A DNA stretch of 64,000 nt, from the NCBI RefSeq assembly GCF_002770725.1, contig NZ_NQVN01000020.1, positions 1 to 64,000 of the forward strand. The letters are read 5' to 3'. Shown here piece by piece: positions 14,592-23,577 of the stretch. Position 1 is the first letter of the stretch. Every line of letters begins with the position of its first letter. Position numbers and translations under genes: made by a program. The notes below the pieces were generated by a model, which worked only from the letters and a program-made list of their open reading frames with translations, was not told the origin of the DNA and ran no database searches. This stretch comes from Pleomorphomonas carboxyditropha. GTDB lineage: Bacteria > Pseudomonadota > Alphaproteobacteria > Rhizobiales > Pleomorphomonadaceae.

Positions 14592-16208
14592 ATGACACAT
14601 TGGCTGCAAAGAACCGCGCTGGCCGGCCTGATCACGCTGACGCCGCTCGCCGCACTCGCTGAGGAGACGCCGGCCAAGGGCGCCAACATCGTCGTCACCT
14701 ACAAGGACGACATCGCCACCCTCGATCCGGCCATCGGCTACGACTGGCAGAACTGGTCGATGATCAAGAGCCTGTTCTCCCGCCTGATGGAATACACCCC
14801 CGGCACGGCCGATCTGGTGCCGTCGCTGGCCGAGAGCTTCGAGATCACGTCGGACGGCCTCGCCTACACCTTCAAGCTGCGCAAGGGCGTCAAGTTCTCC
14901 AACGGCCGCGAGGTGGTGGCCTCCGACGTCAAGTATTCCATCGAGCGCGCCGTCAACCCGAAGACGCAGGGCCCCGGCGCCGGCTTCTTCGGTGCCATCG
15001 TCGGCTTCGACGATCTTTCGGGCGGCAAGGCCGAGGGCCTTTCCGGCATCGAGACGCCCGACGACCATACCGTCGTCTTCAAGCTCGGCCGGCCCGACGC
15101 CACCTTCCTGCACGTGCTCGCCATCAACTTCGCCTCGATCGTGCCGAAGGAAGTCGTCGAGGCGGAAGGCCAGGACTTCGGCAAGAAGCCGGTCGGCTCC
15201 GGCGCCTTCGTTTTGAAGGACTGGGTGATCGGCCAGAAGCTGGTGTTCGAGAAGAACCCCAACTTCTACGTTGCCGACACGCCGAAGATCGACGGCTTCA
15301 CCGTCGAGGTCGGCCAGGAGCCGCTGGTGGCGCTCCTGCGCCTGCAGCAGGGCGAGGTGGACATCGCCGGCGACGGCATCCCGCCATCGAAGTTCCTGGA
15401 GATCAAGAACGGCCCGGATGCCGCCGACATCATCGTCGACGGCGAGCAGCTCCAGACCGGCTACGTGGCGATCAACACCCGCGTCAAGCCGCTCGACGAC
15501 GTCAAGGTGCGCCAGGCCCTCAACATGGCCGTCAACAAGGAGCGCATCACCCGCATCGTCAACGGCCGCGCCACGCCGGCCAACCAGCCGCTGCCGCCGC
15601 TGATGCCAGGCTACGACAAGGACTTCAAGGGCTACGCCTACGACATCGACAAGGCCAAGGCGCTGCTCGCCGAGGCCGGCTATCCCGACGGCTTCGAGAC
15701 GGCGCTCTACGCCTCCTCGACCGATCCCAACCCGCGCATCGCCCAGGCGCTGCAGCAGGACTTCGCCGCCATCGGCGTCAAGGCGGAGATCAAGGCGCTG
15801 GCCAACGCCAACGTCATCGCCGCCGGCGGCACCGAGGGCGAGGCGCCGATGATCTGGTCGGGCGGCATGGCCTGGATCGCCGACTTCCCCGATCCCTCCA
15901 ACTTCTACGGACCGATCCTCGGCTGCGCCGGCGCCGTCCAGGGCGGCTGGAACTGGGCCTGGTATTGCAACAAGGACCTCGACGCCCGCGCCATCGAGGC
16001 CGATTCGATGTCCGATCCGGCCAGGAAGGACGAGCGCGCCAAGCTCTGGGGTTCGGTGTTCACCGACCTGATGGCCGACGCGCCGTGGATCCCGGTGTTC
16101 AACGAGCGCCGCGTCGTCGCCAAGTCCAAGCGCATGGGCGGGCCGGGCAACATCTACATCGATCCGACCCGCGTCATCAACTACGACGCCGTCTACGTAA
16201 AGCAATAA
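14592..16208 (+). CDS. Periplasmic substrate-binding protein of the DppA/OppA family (SBP_bac_5)
   Basis: A 538-residue exported binding protein. ATG 14592 has the purine-rich GGGGAAC upstream and gives a signal peptide MTHWLQRTALAGLITLTPLA with cleavage near ALAEE. The mature protein shows the family pattern: IATLDPAIGYDW, LVPSLAESFEITSDGLAYTF, LRKGVKFSNGREVVASDVKY and, near the C-terminus, NFYGPILGC. It would capture the substrate in the periplasm and hand it to the two permeases. Length is normal for this large-ligand type-II fold. A longer frame starting at 14046 only overlaps the permease in another phase and is not real. Confidence 0.9.
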   Translation: MTHWLQRTALAGLITLTPLAALAEETPAKGANIVVTYKDDIATLDPAIGYDWQNWSMIKSLFSRLMEYTPGTADLVPSLAESFEITSDGLAYTFKLRKGVKFSNGREVVASDVKYSIERAVNPKTQGPGAGFFGAIVGFDDLSGGKAEGLSGIETPDDHTVVFKLGRPDATFLHVLAINFASIVPKEVVEAEGQDFGKKPVGSGAFVLKDWVIGQKLVFEKNPNFYVADTPKIDGFTVEVGQEPLVALLRLQQGEVDIAGDGIPPSKFLEIKNGPDAADIIVDGEQLQTGYVAINTRVKPLDDVKVRQALNMAVNKERITRIVNGRATPANQPLPPLMPGYDKDFKGYAYDIDKAKALLAEAGYPDGFETALYASSTDPNPRIAQALQQDFAAIGVKAEIKALANANVIAAGGTEGEAPMIWSGGMAWIADFPDPSNFYGPILGCAGAVQGGWNWAWYCNKDLDARAIEADSMSDPARKDERAKLWGSVFTDLMADAPWIPVFNERRVVAKSKRMGGPGNIYIDPTRVINYDAVYVKQ

Positions 16209-16239
16209 CAAGGGCTTGACCGCAAGTCCGCGCCAGCGC

Positions 16240-16261
16240 GGGGGAGGGGAAATCCTCCCCC
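16240..16261 (+). other. Intercistronic hairpin between binding protein and amidase genes
   Basis: GGGGGAGG (16240-16247) and CCTCCCCC (16254-16261) pair perfectly over 8 bp with a 6-nt loop. There is no T-run. Such stems after binding-protein genes often protect the upstream mRNA so that the binding protein is made in excess over the other products. Confidence 0.5.
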
Positions 16262-16290
16262 GTCCAACGGCGACAGGGAGATGAACCGCC

Positions 16291-17235
16291 ATGTGCCTTG
16301 CCTGCGACTACACCATCCATCGCCGCGACCATCACTACGGCTGGAGCCGCGACTTCGCGCCCGCCGCGGTGGCCAAATCCGGCTCGACCATCCATTTCGA
16401 ATGCCTCGACAGCTCCGGCGGCCAGCTCGGCACGGGGTCGACGGTGGCCGACGTCGTCGCCCTCGATTTCGCCAGGGTCAATCCGGTCACCGGTCCGGTC
16501 TATGTGGAGGGCGCCGAACCGGGCGACGTGCTGAAGGTCGAGATCCGCGAATTCGTGCCGTCGGGCATCGGGTGGACGGCGGTGATCCCCGGCTTCGGCC
16601 TGCTCGCCGACCAGTTCGCCGACCCGGCGCTGCATATCTGGACATATGACAAGAACACGCTGGCACCGTCGCTGTTCGGCCCGGGCGGCAGCGTGCCGCT
16701 GAAGCCTTTCGCCGGCACCATCGGCGTCGCGCCGGCCGAGCCGGGCGTCCATTCGGTCGTGCCGCCGCGCCGGGTCGGCGGCAATCTCGACATCCGCGAC
16801 CTCGCGGCCGGCGTCACGCTCTACCTGCCGATCGAGGTGGAAGGCGCGCTGTTCTCGGTGGGCGACACCCACGCCGCCCAGGGGGACGGCGAAGTCTGTG
16901 GCACCGCCATCGAAAGCGCCATGAACGTGACGCTGAAGCTGGACGTGCTGAAGGGGCAGACGCTCGAAAGCCCGCGCTTCACGACGCCCGGTCCGGTGAC
17001 GCGCCATCTCGACGCCGCCGGCTACGAGGTGACCACCGGCGTCGGGCCCGATCTGATGACGGCGGCGCGCGAAGCGCTCAGCCGGATGATCGACCTGCTC
17101 GCCGCCGCGCACGGCTACAGCCCGGCCGACGCCTACATGCTGTGCTCGGTCGCCGGCGATCTCCGCATTTCCGAAATCGTCGACATGCCCAACGTGGTGG
17201 TGAGCTTCTACTTCCCGAGGATCGTGCTGTCGTGA
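16291..17235 (+). CDS. Acetamidase/formamidase family hydrolase (FmdA/AmdA)
   Basis: A 314-residue metal-type amidase of the FmdA_AmdA family, which hydrolyses formamide or acetamide to ammonia and the acid in the cytoplasm. The family-defining stretch is FSVGDTHAAQGDGEVCGTAI at about residue 190, and the C-terminal SVAGDLRISEIVDMPNVVVS is also typical. It is followed by the ATPase gene, whose GTG start overlaps its TGA. Together with the AmiC/AmiR pair and the transporter this makes a complete sense-import-hydrolyse unit for a short amide used as nitrogen source. Related proteins can act on other small amides, so the exact substrate stays open. Confidence 0.85.
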   Translation: MCLACDYTIHRRDHHYGWSRDFAPAAVAKSGSTIHFECLDSSGGQLGTGSTVADVVALDFARVNPVTGPVYVEGAEPGDVLKVEIREFVPSGIGWTAVIPGFGLLADQFADPALHIWTYDKNTLAPSLFGPGGSVPLKPFAGTIGVAPAEPGVHSVVPPRRVGGNLDIRDLAAGVTLYLPIEVEGALFSVGDTHAAQGDGEVCGTAIESAMNVTLKLDVLKGQTLESPRFTTPGPVTRHLDAAGYEVTTGVGPDLMTAAREALSRMIDLLAAAHGYSPADAYMLCSVAGDLRISEIVDMPNVVVSFYFPRIVLS

Positions 17236-18938
17236 CCGATGCGAGCGGAGACTTCGGGAGGACGGATGCGCCGGTGCTCAGCGTCGACGGGCTCACCGTC
17301 GATGCGTTGACAGAGCGCGGCGCGAAACGGGTGCTCGACGCCGTCAGCTTCGATCTCGGGGCGGGGGAGACGCTCTGCCTTGCCGGCGAGAGCGGCTCCG
17401 GCAAGTCGGTGACCTCGCTGTCGGTGATGCGCCTCCTGCCGCGTGCCTCGCTGCGCATCGTCTCCGGCTCGATCCGGCTCGGCGATCGCGATCTCACCGG
17501 CCTGAGCGAGCGGACGATGCGCGAGGTGCGCGGCCGCGACGTCGCCATGATCTTCCAGGAGCCGATGACCTCGCTCAATCCGGTGATGACCGTCGGCAAG
17601 CAGCTTCTGGAGCCGATCCTGATCCATCAGGGCGGCGACGAGGCCTCCGCCCGCGCCCAGGCGCTCCGCATGCTGGAGGCAGTGCAGATCACCGAGCCGG
17701 TCCGGCGGCTCGGCCAATATCCGCACGAGCTGTCGGGCGGCATGCGCCAGCGGGTGATGATCGCCATGGCGCTGTCCTGCCGGCCGAAGGTGCTGATCGC
17801 CGACGAGCCGACCACCGCCCTCGACGTCACCGTGCAGGCGCAGATCCTGAAATTGATGCGCGAGCTGAAGGGCGAATTCGGCACCTCGATCATCCTGATC
17901 ACCCACGACATGGGCGTCGTCGCCGAGATGGCCGACCGCGTCGCGGTCATGAAGGACGGCCGCCTCGTCGAAATCGGCTCGGCGGTCGACGTGTTCGAGC
18001 GGCCGGCCCAGAGCTACACGCGCGAGCTGATCGCCGCCGTGCCGCGCATCGGCGCCCGCGCCGGCACCGACGGCCCGCCGGTCGTCACGGCGGCGGCGAA
18101 GGCGGCGCCGGCGGCCGAAAAATCGCTGGAGCCGGTGCTGGCGGTTCAGAACCTCACCGTCGCCTACGGCGCTCGCGCCGGCTTGTTCGGTCGCAAGGCC
18201 GGGCAGACCGCGGTCGACGGCGTTTCCTTCGAGCTTCGGGCCGGCCGCACCCTCGGCCTCGTCGGCGAGAGCGGCTCGGGCAAGTCGACCACCGGCAAGG
18301 CCGTCCTCGGCCTCATCCCCTACCAGGGCTATGTCGCCATCGGCGGCGAGGAGCTGATGGATTTCTCGGTCAAGGCGATGAGGCCGGTGCGCCGCCTCGC
18401 CCAGATGATCTTCCAGGACCCCTATGCCTCGCTCGACAGCCGCATGACGGTCGGCGCCGCCATCGCCGAGCCGATGGCGATCCACGGCATCGGCGACCGG
18501 GTGGATCGCGCCGACCGGGTCGCCGAGCTGCTGCGCCGCGTCGGCCTGACGCCGGACGTGGCGAGCCGCTACCCGCACGAGTTCTCCGGCGGCCAGCGGC
18601 AGCGCATCTGCATTGCCCGCGCCCTGTCGCTGAAGCCGAAGCTGATCGTCGCCGACGAGAGCGTCGCCGCCCTCGACGTGTCGGTGCGCGCCAAGGTGCT
18701 CGATCTGATGTTGGAGCTGCAGGAGACCGAAGGGCTCGCCTATCTGTTCATCTCGCACGACATGGCGGTCATCGAGCGCATGTCGCACGATGTGGCGGTG
18801 ATGAACGGCGGCAGGATCGTCGAATACGGCTCGCGGCGCGCCGTCTTCGAAAATTCCGAACAGGACTATACCCGCCGGCTGATCGCCGCCGTGCCGATCC
18901 CCGACCCGACCCGGCGACGCCTCGCCATGGCGGGCTGA
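17232..18938 (+). CDS. Fused DppD-DppF type ABC transporter ATPase
   Basis: A 568-residue protein carrying two complete nucleotide-binding domains that are separate DppD and DppF proteins elsewhere. First half: Walker A GESGSGKSVTSL, signature LSGGMRQRV, Walker B LIADEPTTALDV. Second half, after a linker near residues 280-305: GESGSGKSTTGK, FSGGQRQRI and IVADESVAALDVS, where the usual proline after DE is serine. Both keep Q-loops (MIFQEPMTSL and MIFQDPYASL). GTG 17232 overlaps the amidase stop; the longer frame back to 17142 runs inside the amidase gene. It energises the DppC/DppB channel and closes the amide operon. Confidence 0.9.
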   Translation: MTDASGDFGRTDAPVLSVDGLTVDALTERGAKRVLDAVSFDLGAGETLCLAGESGSGKSVTSLSVMRLLPRASLRIVSGSIRLGDRDLTGLSERTMREVRGRDVAMIFQEPMTSLNPVMTVGKQLLEPILIHQGGDEASARAQALRMLEAVQITEPVRRLGQYPHELSGGMRQRVMIAMALSCRPKVLIADEPTTALDVTVQAQILKLMRELKGEFGTSIILITHDMGVVAEMADRVAVMKDGRLVEIGSAVDVFERPAQSYTRELIAAVPRIGARAGTDGPPVVTAAAKAAPAAEKSLEPVLAVQNLTVAYGARAGLFGRKAGQTAVDGVSFELRAGRTLGLVGESGSGKSTTGKAVLGLIPYQGYVAIGGEELMDFSVKAMRPVRRLAQMIFQDPYASLDSRMTVGAAIAEPMAIHGIGDRVDRADRVAELLRRVGLTPDVASRYPHEFSGGQRQRICIARALSLKPKLIVADESVAALDVSVRAKVLDLMLELQETEGLAYLFISHDMAVIERMSHDVAVMNGGRIVEYGSRRAVFENSEQDYTRRLIAAVPIPDPTRRRLAMAG

Positions 18939-18971
18939 GGGCGGGCGCCCTCCGGGCCTTGCCGAGATGAG

Positions 18972-19841
18972 TCAGATGCGGTCCTCGTTGAAGGCGTCGT
19001 CGATGCGCACCGATGTCGAGCGCATGTCGGGCCGGCGGGCCGCGAGACACTCGAAGGCGACCTGGGCAAGGGCGATGGCGACGATGCGATCGAGCACTTC
19101 GGTGCTGCCGGGCAGCGGGCCGGTCGGCAGTTGCAGAAACAGGTCGGCCTTGCGGGCCAGCGGCGAGTTGGCGATGCCGCCGATCACCGCCAGGCGCGCG
19201 CCGTTGGCCTTGGCGATCGTGGCCGCCCGAATGATCGACTTGGTGCCGCCGGAATGCGATATGGCGATCGCCACATCCTGCGGCCCCATCAGCGAGGCGC
19301 GCGTCACCTGGGTGTGATACTCGGGGGTGAACAGGATCGGCAGGCCGAGCCGGACAAGGCGCGCCTCGAAGGCGGCGCAGACCACGGCCGACTCGCCGGC
19401 GCCGAACATGTGGATCGCCCGCGCGGTCGTAAGCCATTCGATCATCTGGTCGAAGGTATGCGATTCGGCGATCAGCCTGACCATCACCTCGCTGTGCGTC
19501 GACAAGGCCGCCATGACGCGGCGGGCGATATCCTCGGCCGAATTGCCCCGGCTTTCTCCGGAGGACGACGGTTCGTCCCGCTCCGCCTGCTCGAGCAGCA
19601 GCGATCGGCGCATGTCCTTGAGGCCCTGATAGCCGAGCTTGCGCGACAGGCGGTCGATGCTCGACCGGCTGGCTCCCGATTTTTCCGACAGGTCGGACGA
19701 GGTCATGGCCCCGAGCTCATAGCTCGGGATGGCCAGCAACTGTTCGACGATCCGCCGTTCGGTCGGAAAGAGGCTGACGGTCGTCGCCCTCAGCCGCAGC
19801 GGGCGATGGTCGTCGGATGTGCCACCGATGTCAGCTACCAT
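18972..19841 (-). CDS. MurR/RpiR-family transcriptional regulator
   Basis: A 289-residue regulator with an N-terminal RpiR-type helix-turn-helix (residues about 20-90: FPTERRIVEQLLAIPSYELG, then SGASRSSIDRLSRKLGYQG) and a C-terminal SIS sugar-phosphate-binding domain (about 120-255: IHMFGAGESAVVCAAFEARL and VAIAISHSGGTKSIIRAATI). Such proteins sense a phosphorylated sugar intermediate. It is transcribed away from the kinase-aldolase-ABC operon starting at 19997, so it is the likely local regulator, and an inverted repeat in the shared gap could be its operator. Its stop lies only about 30 nt from the end of the convergent amide operon. Confidence 0.85.
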   Translation of the reverse strand: MVADIGGTSDDHRPLRLRATTVSLFPTERRIVEQLLAIPSYELGAMTSSDLSEKSGASRSSIDRLSRKLGYQGLKDMRRSLLLEQAERDEPSSSGESRGNSAEDIARRVMAALSTHSEVMVRLIAESHTFDQMIEWLTTARAIHMFGAGESAVVCAAFEARLVRLGLPILFTPEYHTQVTRASLMGPQDVAIAISHSGGTKSIIRAATIAKANGARLAVIGGIANSPLARKADLFLQLPTGPLPGSTEVLDRIVAIALAQVAFECLAARRPDMRSTSVRIDDAFNEDRI

Positions 19842-19852
19842 GATGCATCCTG

Positions 19853-19882
19853 TTTCTCATGACACGAAATACGTCATGGAAA
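19853..19882. promoter_or_regulatory. Inverted repeat in the RpiR/ABC intergenic region, candidate operator
   Basis: TTTCTCATGAC (19853-19863) and GTCATGGAAA (19873-19882) form an inverted repeat with perfect CATGAC/GTCATG cores around 9 nt. It lies 11 nt upstream of the rpiR-type start and about 115 nt before the binding-protein start. Position and symmetry fit binding by the dimeric RpiR-family protein; this is inference. Confidence 0.45.
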
Positions 19883-19996
19883 AAAGAAAAAAGACCTGCT
19901 TGCGCTACATTATGTCCCGTAGTATGGGTTGTCCGTCGACGAAATGGCCATCCGACCACACCCATAAGGCCACGACATATTGGAGGAAACATCACC

Positions 19997-20935
19997 ATGA
20001 AACGTTTTGTGTCAAGCCTTTTAGCTTGCGGCGTCGCGTTGTCGCTGGCTCCGGCCGTGGCCACCGCCAAGGATCTCAAGCTGGTCGGCGTCACGGTCGT
20101 CGACCTCGGCAACCCGTTCTTCGGCGCCATTGCCAAGAGCATCGAGGCAAAGGTCAAGGAAGTCGGCGGTGCCGACGCCAGGACTTTGGTGATGTCGGGC
20201 GACTATGACCTCGGCAAGCAGTCGACCCAGTTCGACAACTTCATCCAGGCCGGTGTCGATCTGATCGTCGTGTCGGCGGTCGATTCCAAGGCGGTGGGCG
20301 CCGCCGTCAAGCGGGCCCAGGCGGCCGGCATTCCGGTCGTCGCCATCGACAATACCGCCGATAATGCCCAGGCCACGATCACCACCGACAACGTCACGGC
20401 CGGCAAGCAGGCCTGCCAGTACATCGCCGACAAGCTGGGCGGCAAGGGCAACCTGATCATCGTCAACGGACCGCCGGTCTCCGGCGTGATCGACCGGGTC
20501 AACGGCTGCAAGCAGGTGATGGCCGACCATCCGGACATCAAGATCCTGTCCGACAACCAGAACGGCATCGGCACGCGCGAGGGCGGCCTCAACGTCACCA
20601 CCGCGCTGCTTACCGCCCACGATGACGTCGATGCCATCTTCACCATCAACGATCCGTCGGCCATCGGCGCCGATCTCGCCGCCAAGCAGTTGAGGCGCAC
20701 GGGCATCGTCATCACCACCGTGGACGGCTCGCCGGACATCGAGGCGGCCCTCAAGGAGAAGACGCAGATCGAGGCGTCTTCCGCCCAGTTGCCGTCGGAA
20801 CTGGCAAATGCCGCCATCGACGCCGGTGCAAAGCTTCTCAATGGCGAAACGCTCGCCGAGCCGTCGATCCTCGTCGCCCCGTCCCTGATCACCCGCGACA
20901 ATGTCGGCGACTACAAGGGCTGGAACGCCCAGTAA
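19997..20935 (+). CDS. Ribose-type sugar ABC transporter substrate-binding protein
   Basis: A 312-residue type-I periplasmic binding protein. ATG 19997 follows TGGAGGAAAC, a strong ribosome site, and gives the signal peptide MKRFVSSLLACGVALSLAPA. The mature protein has the RbsB-like start KLVGVTVVDLGNPFFGAIAK and the hinge-region motif TTDNVTAGKQACQYIADKLG. It would bind a pentose, polyol or similar sugar in the periplasm. It heads an operon with a class II aldolase, an FGGY kinase, an ATPase and a permease, so the imported compound is presumably phosphorylated and then cleaved. A longer frame from 19859 has no ribosome-site support. Confidence 0.9.
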   Translation: MKRFVSSLLACGVALSLAPAVATAKDLKLVGVTVVDLGNPFFGAIAKSIEAKVKEVGGADARTLVMSGDYDLGKQSTQFDNFIQAGVDLIVVSAVDSKAVGAAVKRAQAAGIPVVAIDNTADNAQATITTDNVTAGKQACQYIADKLGGKGNLIIVNGPPVSGVIDRVNGCKQVMADHPDIKILSDNQNGIGTREGGLNVTTALLTAHDDVDAIFTINDPSAIGADLAAKQLRRTGIVITTVDGSPDIEAALKEKTQIEASSAQLPSELANAAIDAGAKLLNGETLAEPSILVAPSLITRDNVGDYKGWNAQ

Positions 20936-21063
20936 GGCGCCGGGCCAACAACAAACAGGCAAATGAGCCAGCAATGAAGATCGCCCCGGTCAGTCATCGG
21001 GACGATCCCACCCGGCCGCTCGCGGATGCGTTCCGCGCCCCCGGCGGGTTCGTGCGACGCACC

Positions 21064-21085
21064 GGCTGCCGTCTTCCCGGCAGCC
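21064..21085 (+). other. Intercistronic hairpin between binding protein and aldolase genes
   Basis: GGCTGCCG (21064-21071) pairs perfectly with CGGCAGCC (21078-21085) around a 6-nt loop in the 237-bp gap after the binding-protein gene. A pyrimidine-rich tract follows but no T-run, so it probably attenuates or stabilises the mRNA rather than ending it. Confidence 0.45.
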
Positions 21086-21172
21086 TGCCTTCCTCCCATG
21101 TCGCACGGACGCTCCGCGAGCGTGCCGCCTCGCCCCTTTCAAGCCTTCACATCTCCCACCAAGGAAAGCGTC

Positions 21173-22063
21173 ATGCCGATCGTCCCGCTATCGAAACTCC
21201 TCAAGCACGCCTCTGACAACCACTACGCGGTCGGCGCCTTCCTATCGATGAACGTCGAGGTGATGCAGGCGACCATCGCCGCCGCCGAGGCCAAGCGCTC
21301 GCCGGTGGTGATCCGCATCCATCCGACCGTCCGGGCCGCCACCCGCTTCGACACGCTCGGCACCGTCGCCCGCCATCTCGCCGCCGAGGCCACCGTGCCG
21401 GTCGGCCTCAGCCTCGACCACGGCGAGACGCTCGGCGACACCATCGACGCGATCCGCGCCGGCTGCACCGCCGTCATGCTCGACGGCGCCGAAATGTCGC
21501 TCGACGACAACATCCGCGCCGTGCGCGAGGTGGTGACGGCCGCCGCGCCGCTCGGCGTGATGGTCGAGGCGGCGATCGGCAACATGGAACACGGCGCCGT
21601 GCAGACCGAGGACGATCTCGCCAATGTCGCCGATTCGGTGCGCCTCATCCGCGAGAGCGGCGCCACCATTCTCGCCCCGGCCATCGGCAACGTGCACGGC
21701 GTTGCCCATGGCGGCGGCGCCAAGGCCAAGCCCAATCTCGCCATCGAGCGGATCGCCGAACTCCGCAAGGCCACCGGCGTGCCGATCTGCATGCACGGTG
21801 GCTCGGGCACCCCGCCCGAGCAGATGAAGGCGGCAACGCGGGCCGGCGTGGCCATGGTCATCATGTTCACCGACATCGTCACCGCCTTCAACCGGGCGCT
21901 CAAGGCGGTCCTCAACGCCAACGCCGACGGCATCGACATCATCAATGCGCTGGTGCCGGCCCAGAAGGCGGCGCAGGCGGTGATCGAAGGCAAGATGGAA
22001 GATCTCGGCTCGGCCGGGCAATCCGACTCCTTCCTCGACTGGTACAACGGAAAGACGTCATGA
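21173..22063 (+). CDS. Class II fructose-bisphosphate-aldolase family protein
   Basis: A 296-residue zinc-dependent aldolase of the FbaA/GatY/KbaY family, which cleaves ketose phosphates to a triose phosphate and an aldehyde. GLSLDHGETLGDTIDAIRAG near residue 80 contains the catalytic aspartate and a zinc histidine, IGNVHGVAHGG supplies a second histidine, and MHGGSGTPPEQMK is the phosphate/metal loop. ATG 21173 is preceded by AAGGAAAG and gives the normal family start MPIVPLSKLLKHA. Its stop overlaps the kinase start (ATGA). With the FGGY kinase it forms a phosphorylation-cleavage pair; tagatose-, sorbose- or another ketose-phosphate could be the substrate. Exact specificity is not readable. 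Confidence 0.85.
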   Translation: MPIVPLSKLLKHASDNHYAVGAFLSMNVEVMQATIAAAEAKRSPVVIRIHPTVRAATRFDTLGTVARHLAAEATVPVGLSLDHGETLGDTIDAIRAGCTAVMLDGAEMSLDDNIRAVREVVTAAAPLGVMVEAAIGNMEHGAVQTEDDLANVADSVRLIRESGATILAPAIGNVHGVAHGGGAKAKPNLAIERIAELRKATGVPICMHGGSGTPPEQMKAATRAGVAMVIMFTDIVTAFNRALKAVLNANADGIDIINALVPAQKAAQAVIEGKMEDLGSAGQSDSFLDWYNGKTS

Positions 22064-23577
22064 TATCCGCCTCCGGCCCGGTGCTGATCGGTGTCGACAT
22101 CGGCACCACCAACCTGAAGGTCGTCGCCATCCGGCCCGACGGGACGACCCTTTCCGTCGTCCGCCGCGGCATGCGGATCGATCATCCCGGACCGGGGGCA
22201 GCGGAATTCGACCTCGATCAATTGGAGACCGATCTGGTCTCTTCCTTGGGCGAGACGGTCGAGCGGCTCGCTTCGGCCGGTCACACGGCGGCGGATATTT
22301 CGGCGATCGGCATCTGCAGCATCGGCGAAAGCTTTGTTGGCCTCGACGCCGAAGGCCGGCGCGTGACGCCCTGTCCGACCTGGTTCGACCGGCGAACCGC
22401 CAATCTCCGGTCGGACTGGGGTCTATCGGCGCATGACTGGTACGACCGTACCGGCATGGTCGACGATGACATCTACACGGTGCATCGCCTCGGATACGCG
22501 CGGCGGACCGGGGCCGACTGGTTCGGCCGGGCCAGCCGCTGGGCCATGGTGGCCGATTACGCCATGTGGTGTCTTACCGGCAGGCTGGCGTCCAACCCGT
22601 CGCTGGCCGCCCGCAGCGGCCTCGCCGACCGTCGATCCGGCGCCTGGGATGCCGAGCTCGTCCGCACCACCGGCCTCGATCCGGCCGTTCTGCCCGAGCT
22701 CAGGCCCCAGGGCGAAGGACGGGCGGCGCTTACCGCCGCCGTCGCCTCGCTCACCGGACTTGCCGCCGGCACGCCGGTGGTCAATGCCGGACATGATCAT
22801 CCCTGCGCCGGCCTTGCCTGCCGGATGACCGACCCGGGGCCGGTGATCGATTCCACCGGCACCTCGGAGGCGCTGAAGACGGTGGTCGACCGTCCCCTCG
22901 GTTACGACGAGGTGGGCGGCGGACTCTACGATTGCTATCCTTACGTCATCCCTGGCCGCTTCATCCTGTCCGGCCACATTCCGGCCTCCGGCGCGCTGCT
23001 CGACTGGCTCGAGCGGCTGCTCGCCGGCCCGGACGGCGGCCGGCCGGCCATCGACCGGCTGTGGCAGGCGGCGGCGGAAGCGCCGGCCGGCGCCGACGGC
23101 GTGCGCGTGCTGCCCTACCTGCGGGGCACCGGCGCGCCCTGGAACCAGCGCGGGCGGCGGGCCGAAATCATCGGTCTCGGCGAGGAAGCGTCGGCCGGAA
23201 CGCTGTTGCGGGCCGCCGTCGAGGGCCTGGCCGCCTGGCTGCTGCTCAATCTCGACCGCTTCGCCGCCATCACCGGCGACAGGCCGGCGGAACTGATCCT
23301 CGCCGGTGGCGGCGCCCGCAATGCGTTCGTCGACGCCGTCAAGGCCGCATTCATCGATCGGCCGCTGGTGATGCCGATGGTGGACGAGGCGGCCGGCATC
23401 GGCGCGGCATTGGTCGGCGGGCTGGCGGTCGGCGTGTTCGGCGACGCCGCCGAGGCCGTCCGCCTCGGCGCGATCGGCACCGCCCGGATCGACGTCGATC
23501 CCGCGTTGGCCGCCACCTACGCGCCGCTGGTGCCCGAATTGGTCGGCCGCCTAGAACGCGCCGGGGGTCCGTCATGA
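22060..23577 (+). CDS. FGGY-family carbohydrate kinase
   Basis: A 505-residue sugar kinase with the two actin-like FGGY domains. [18 protein letters not shown] at the N-terminus is the first phosphate loop, GHDHPCAG near residue 245 belongs to the hinge, and [20 protein letters not shown] is the C-terminal adenosine-binding segment. It would use ATP to phosphorylate an imported ketose or polyol in the cytoplasm. It is coupled by ATGA overlaps to the aldolase upstream and the transporter ATPase downstream. Sequence alone does not tell xylulose, ribulose, fuculose or other substrates apart; the FBA-type aldolase next to it makes a ketose whose phosphate is an aldolase substrate the better guess. 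Confidence 0.85.
   Translation: MISASGPVLIGVDIGTTNLKVVAIRPDGTTLSVVRRGMRIDHPGPGAAEFDLDQLETDLVSSLGETVERLASAGHTAADISAIGICSIGESFVGLDAEGRRVTPCPTWFDRRTANLRSDWGLSAHDWYDRTGMVDDDIYTVHRLGYARRTGADWFGRASRWAMVADYAMWCLTGRLASNPSLAARSGLADRRSGAWDAELVRTTGLDPAVLPELRPQGEGRAALTAAVASLTGLAAGTPVVNAGHDHPCAGLACRMTDPGPVIDSTGTSEALKTVVDRPLGYDEVGGGLYDCYPYVIPGRFILSGHIPASGALLDWLERLLAGPDGGRPAIDRLWQAAAEAPAGADGVRVLPYLRGTGAPWNQRGRRAEIIGLGEEASAGTLLRAAVEGLAAWLLLNLDRFAAITGDRPAELILAGGGARNAFVDAVKAAFIDRPLVMPMVDEAAGIGAALVGGLAVGVFGDAAEAVRLGAIGTARIDVDPALAATYAPLVPELVGRLERAGGPS

Noticed and set aside
14322-16292. Minus-strand open frame of 656 codons opposite the peptide-class binding protein
   Set aside because: Antisense shadow of the binding-protein gene with repetitive composition and no ribosome site.
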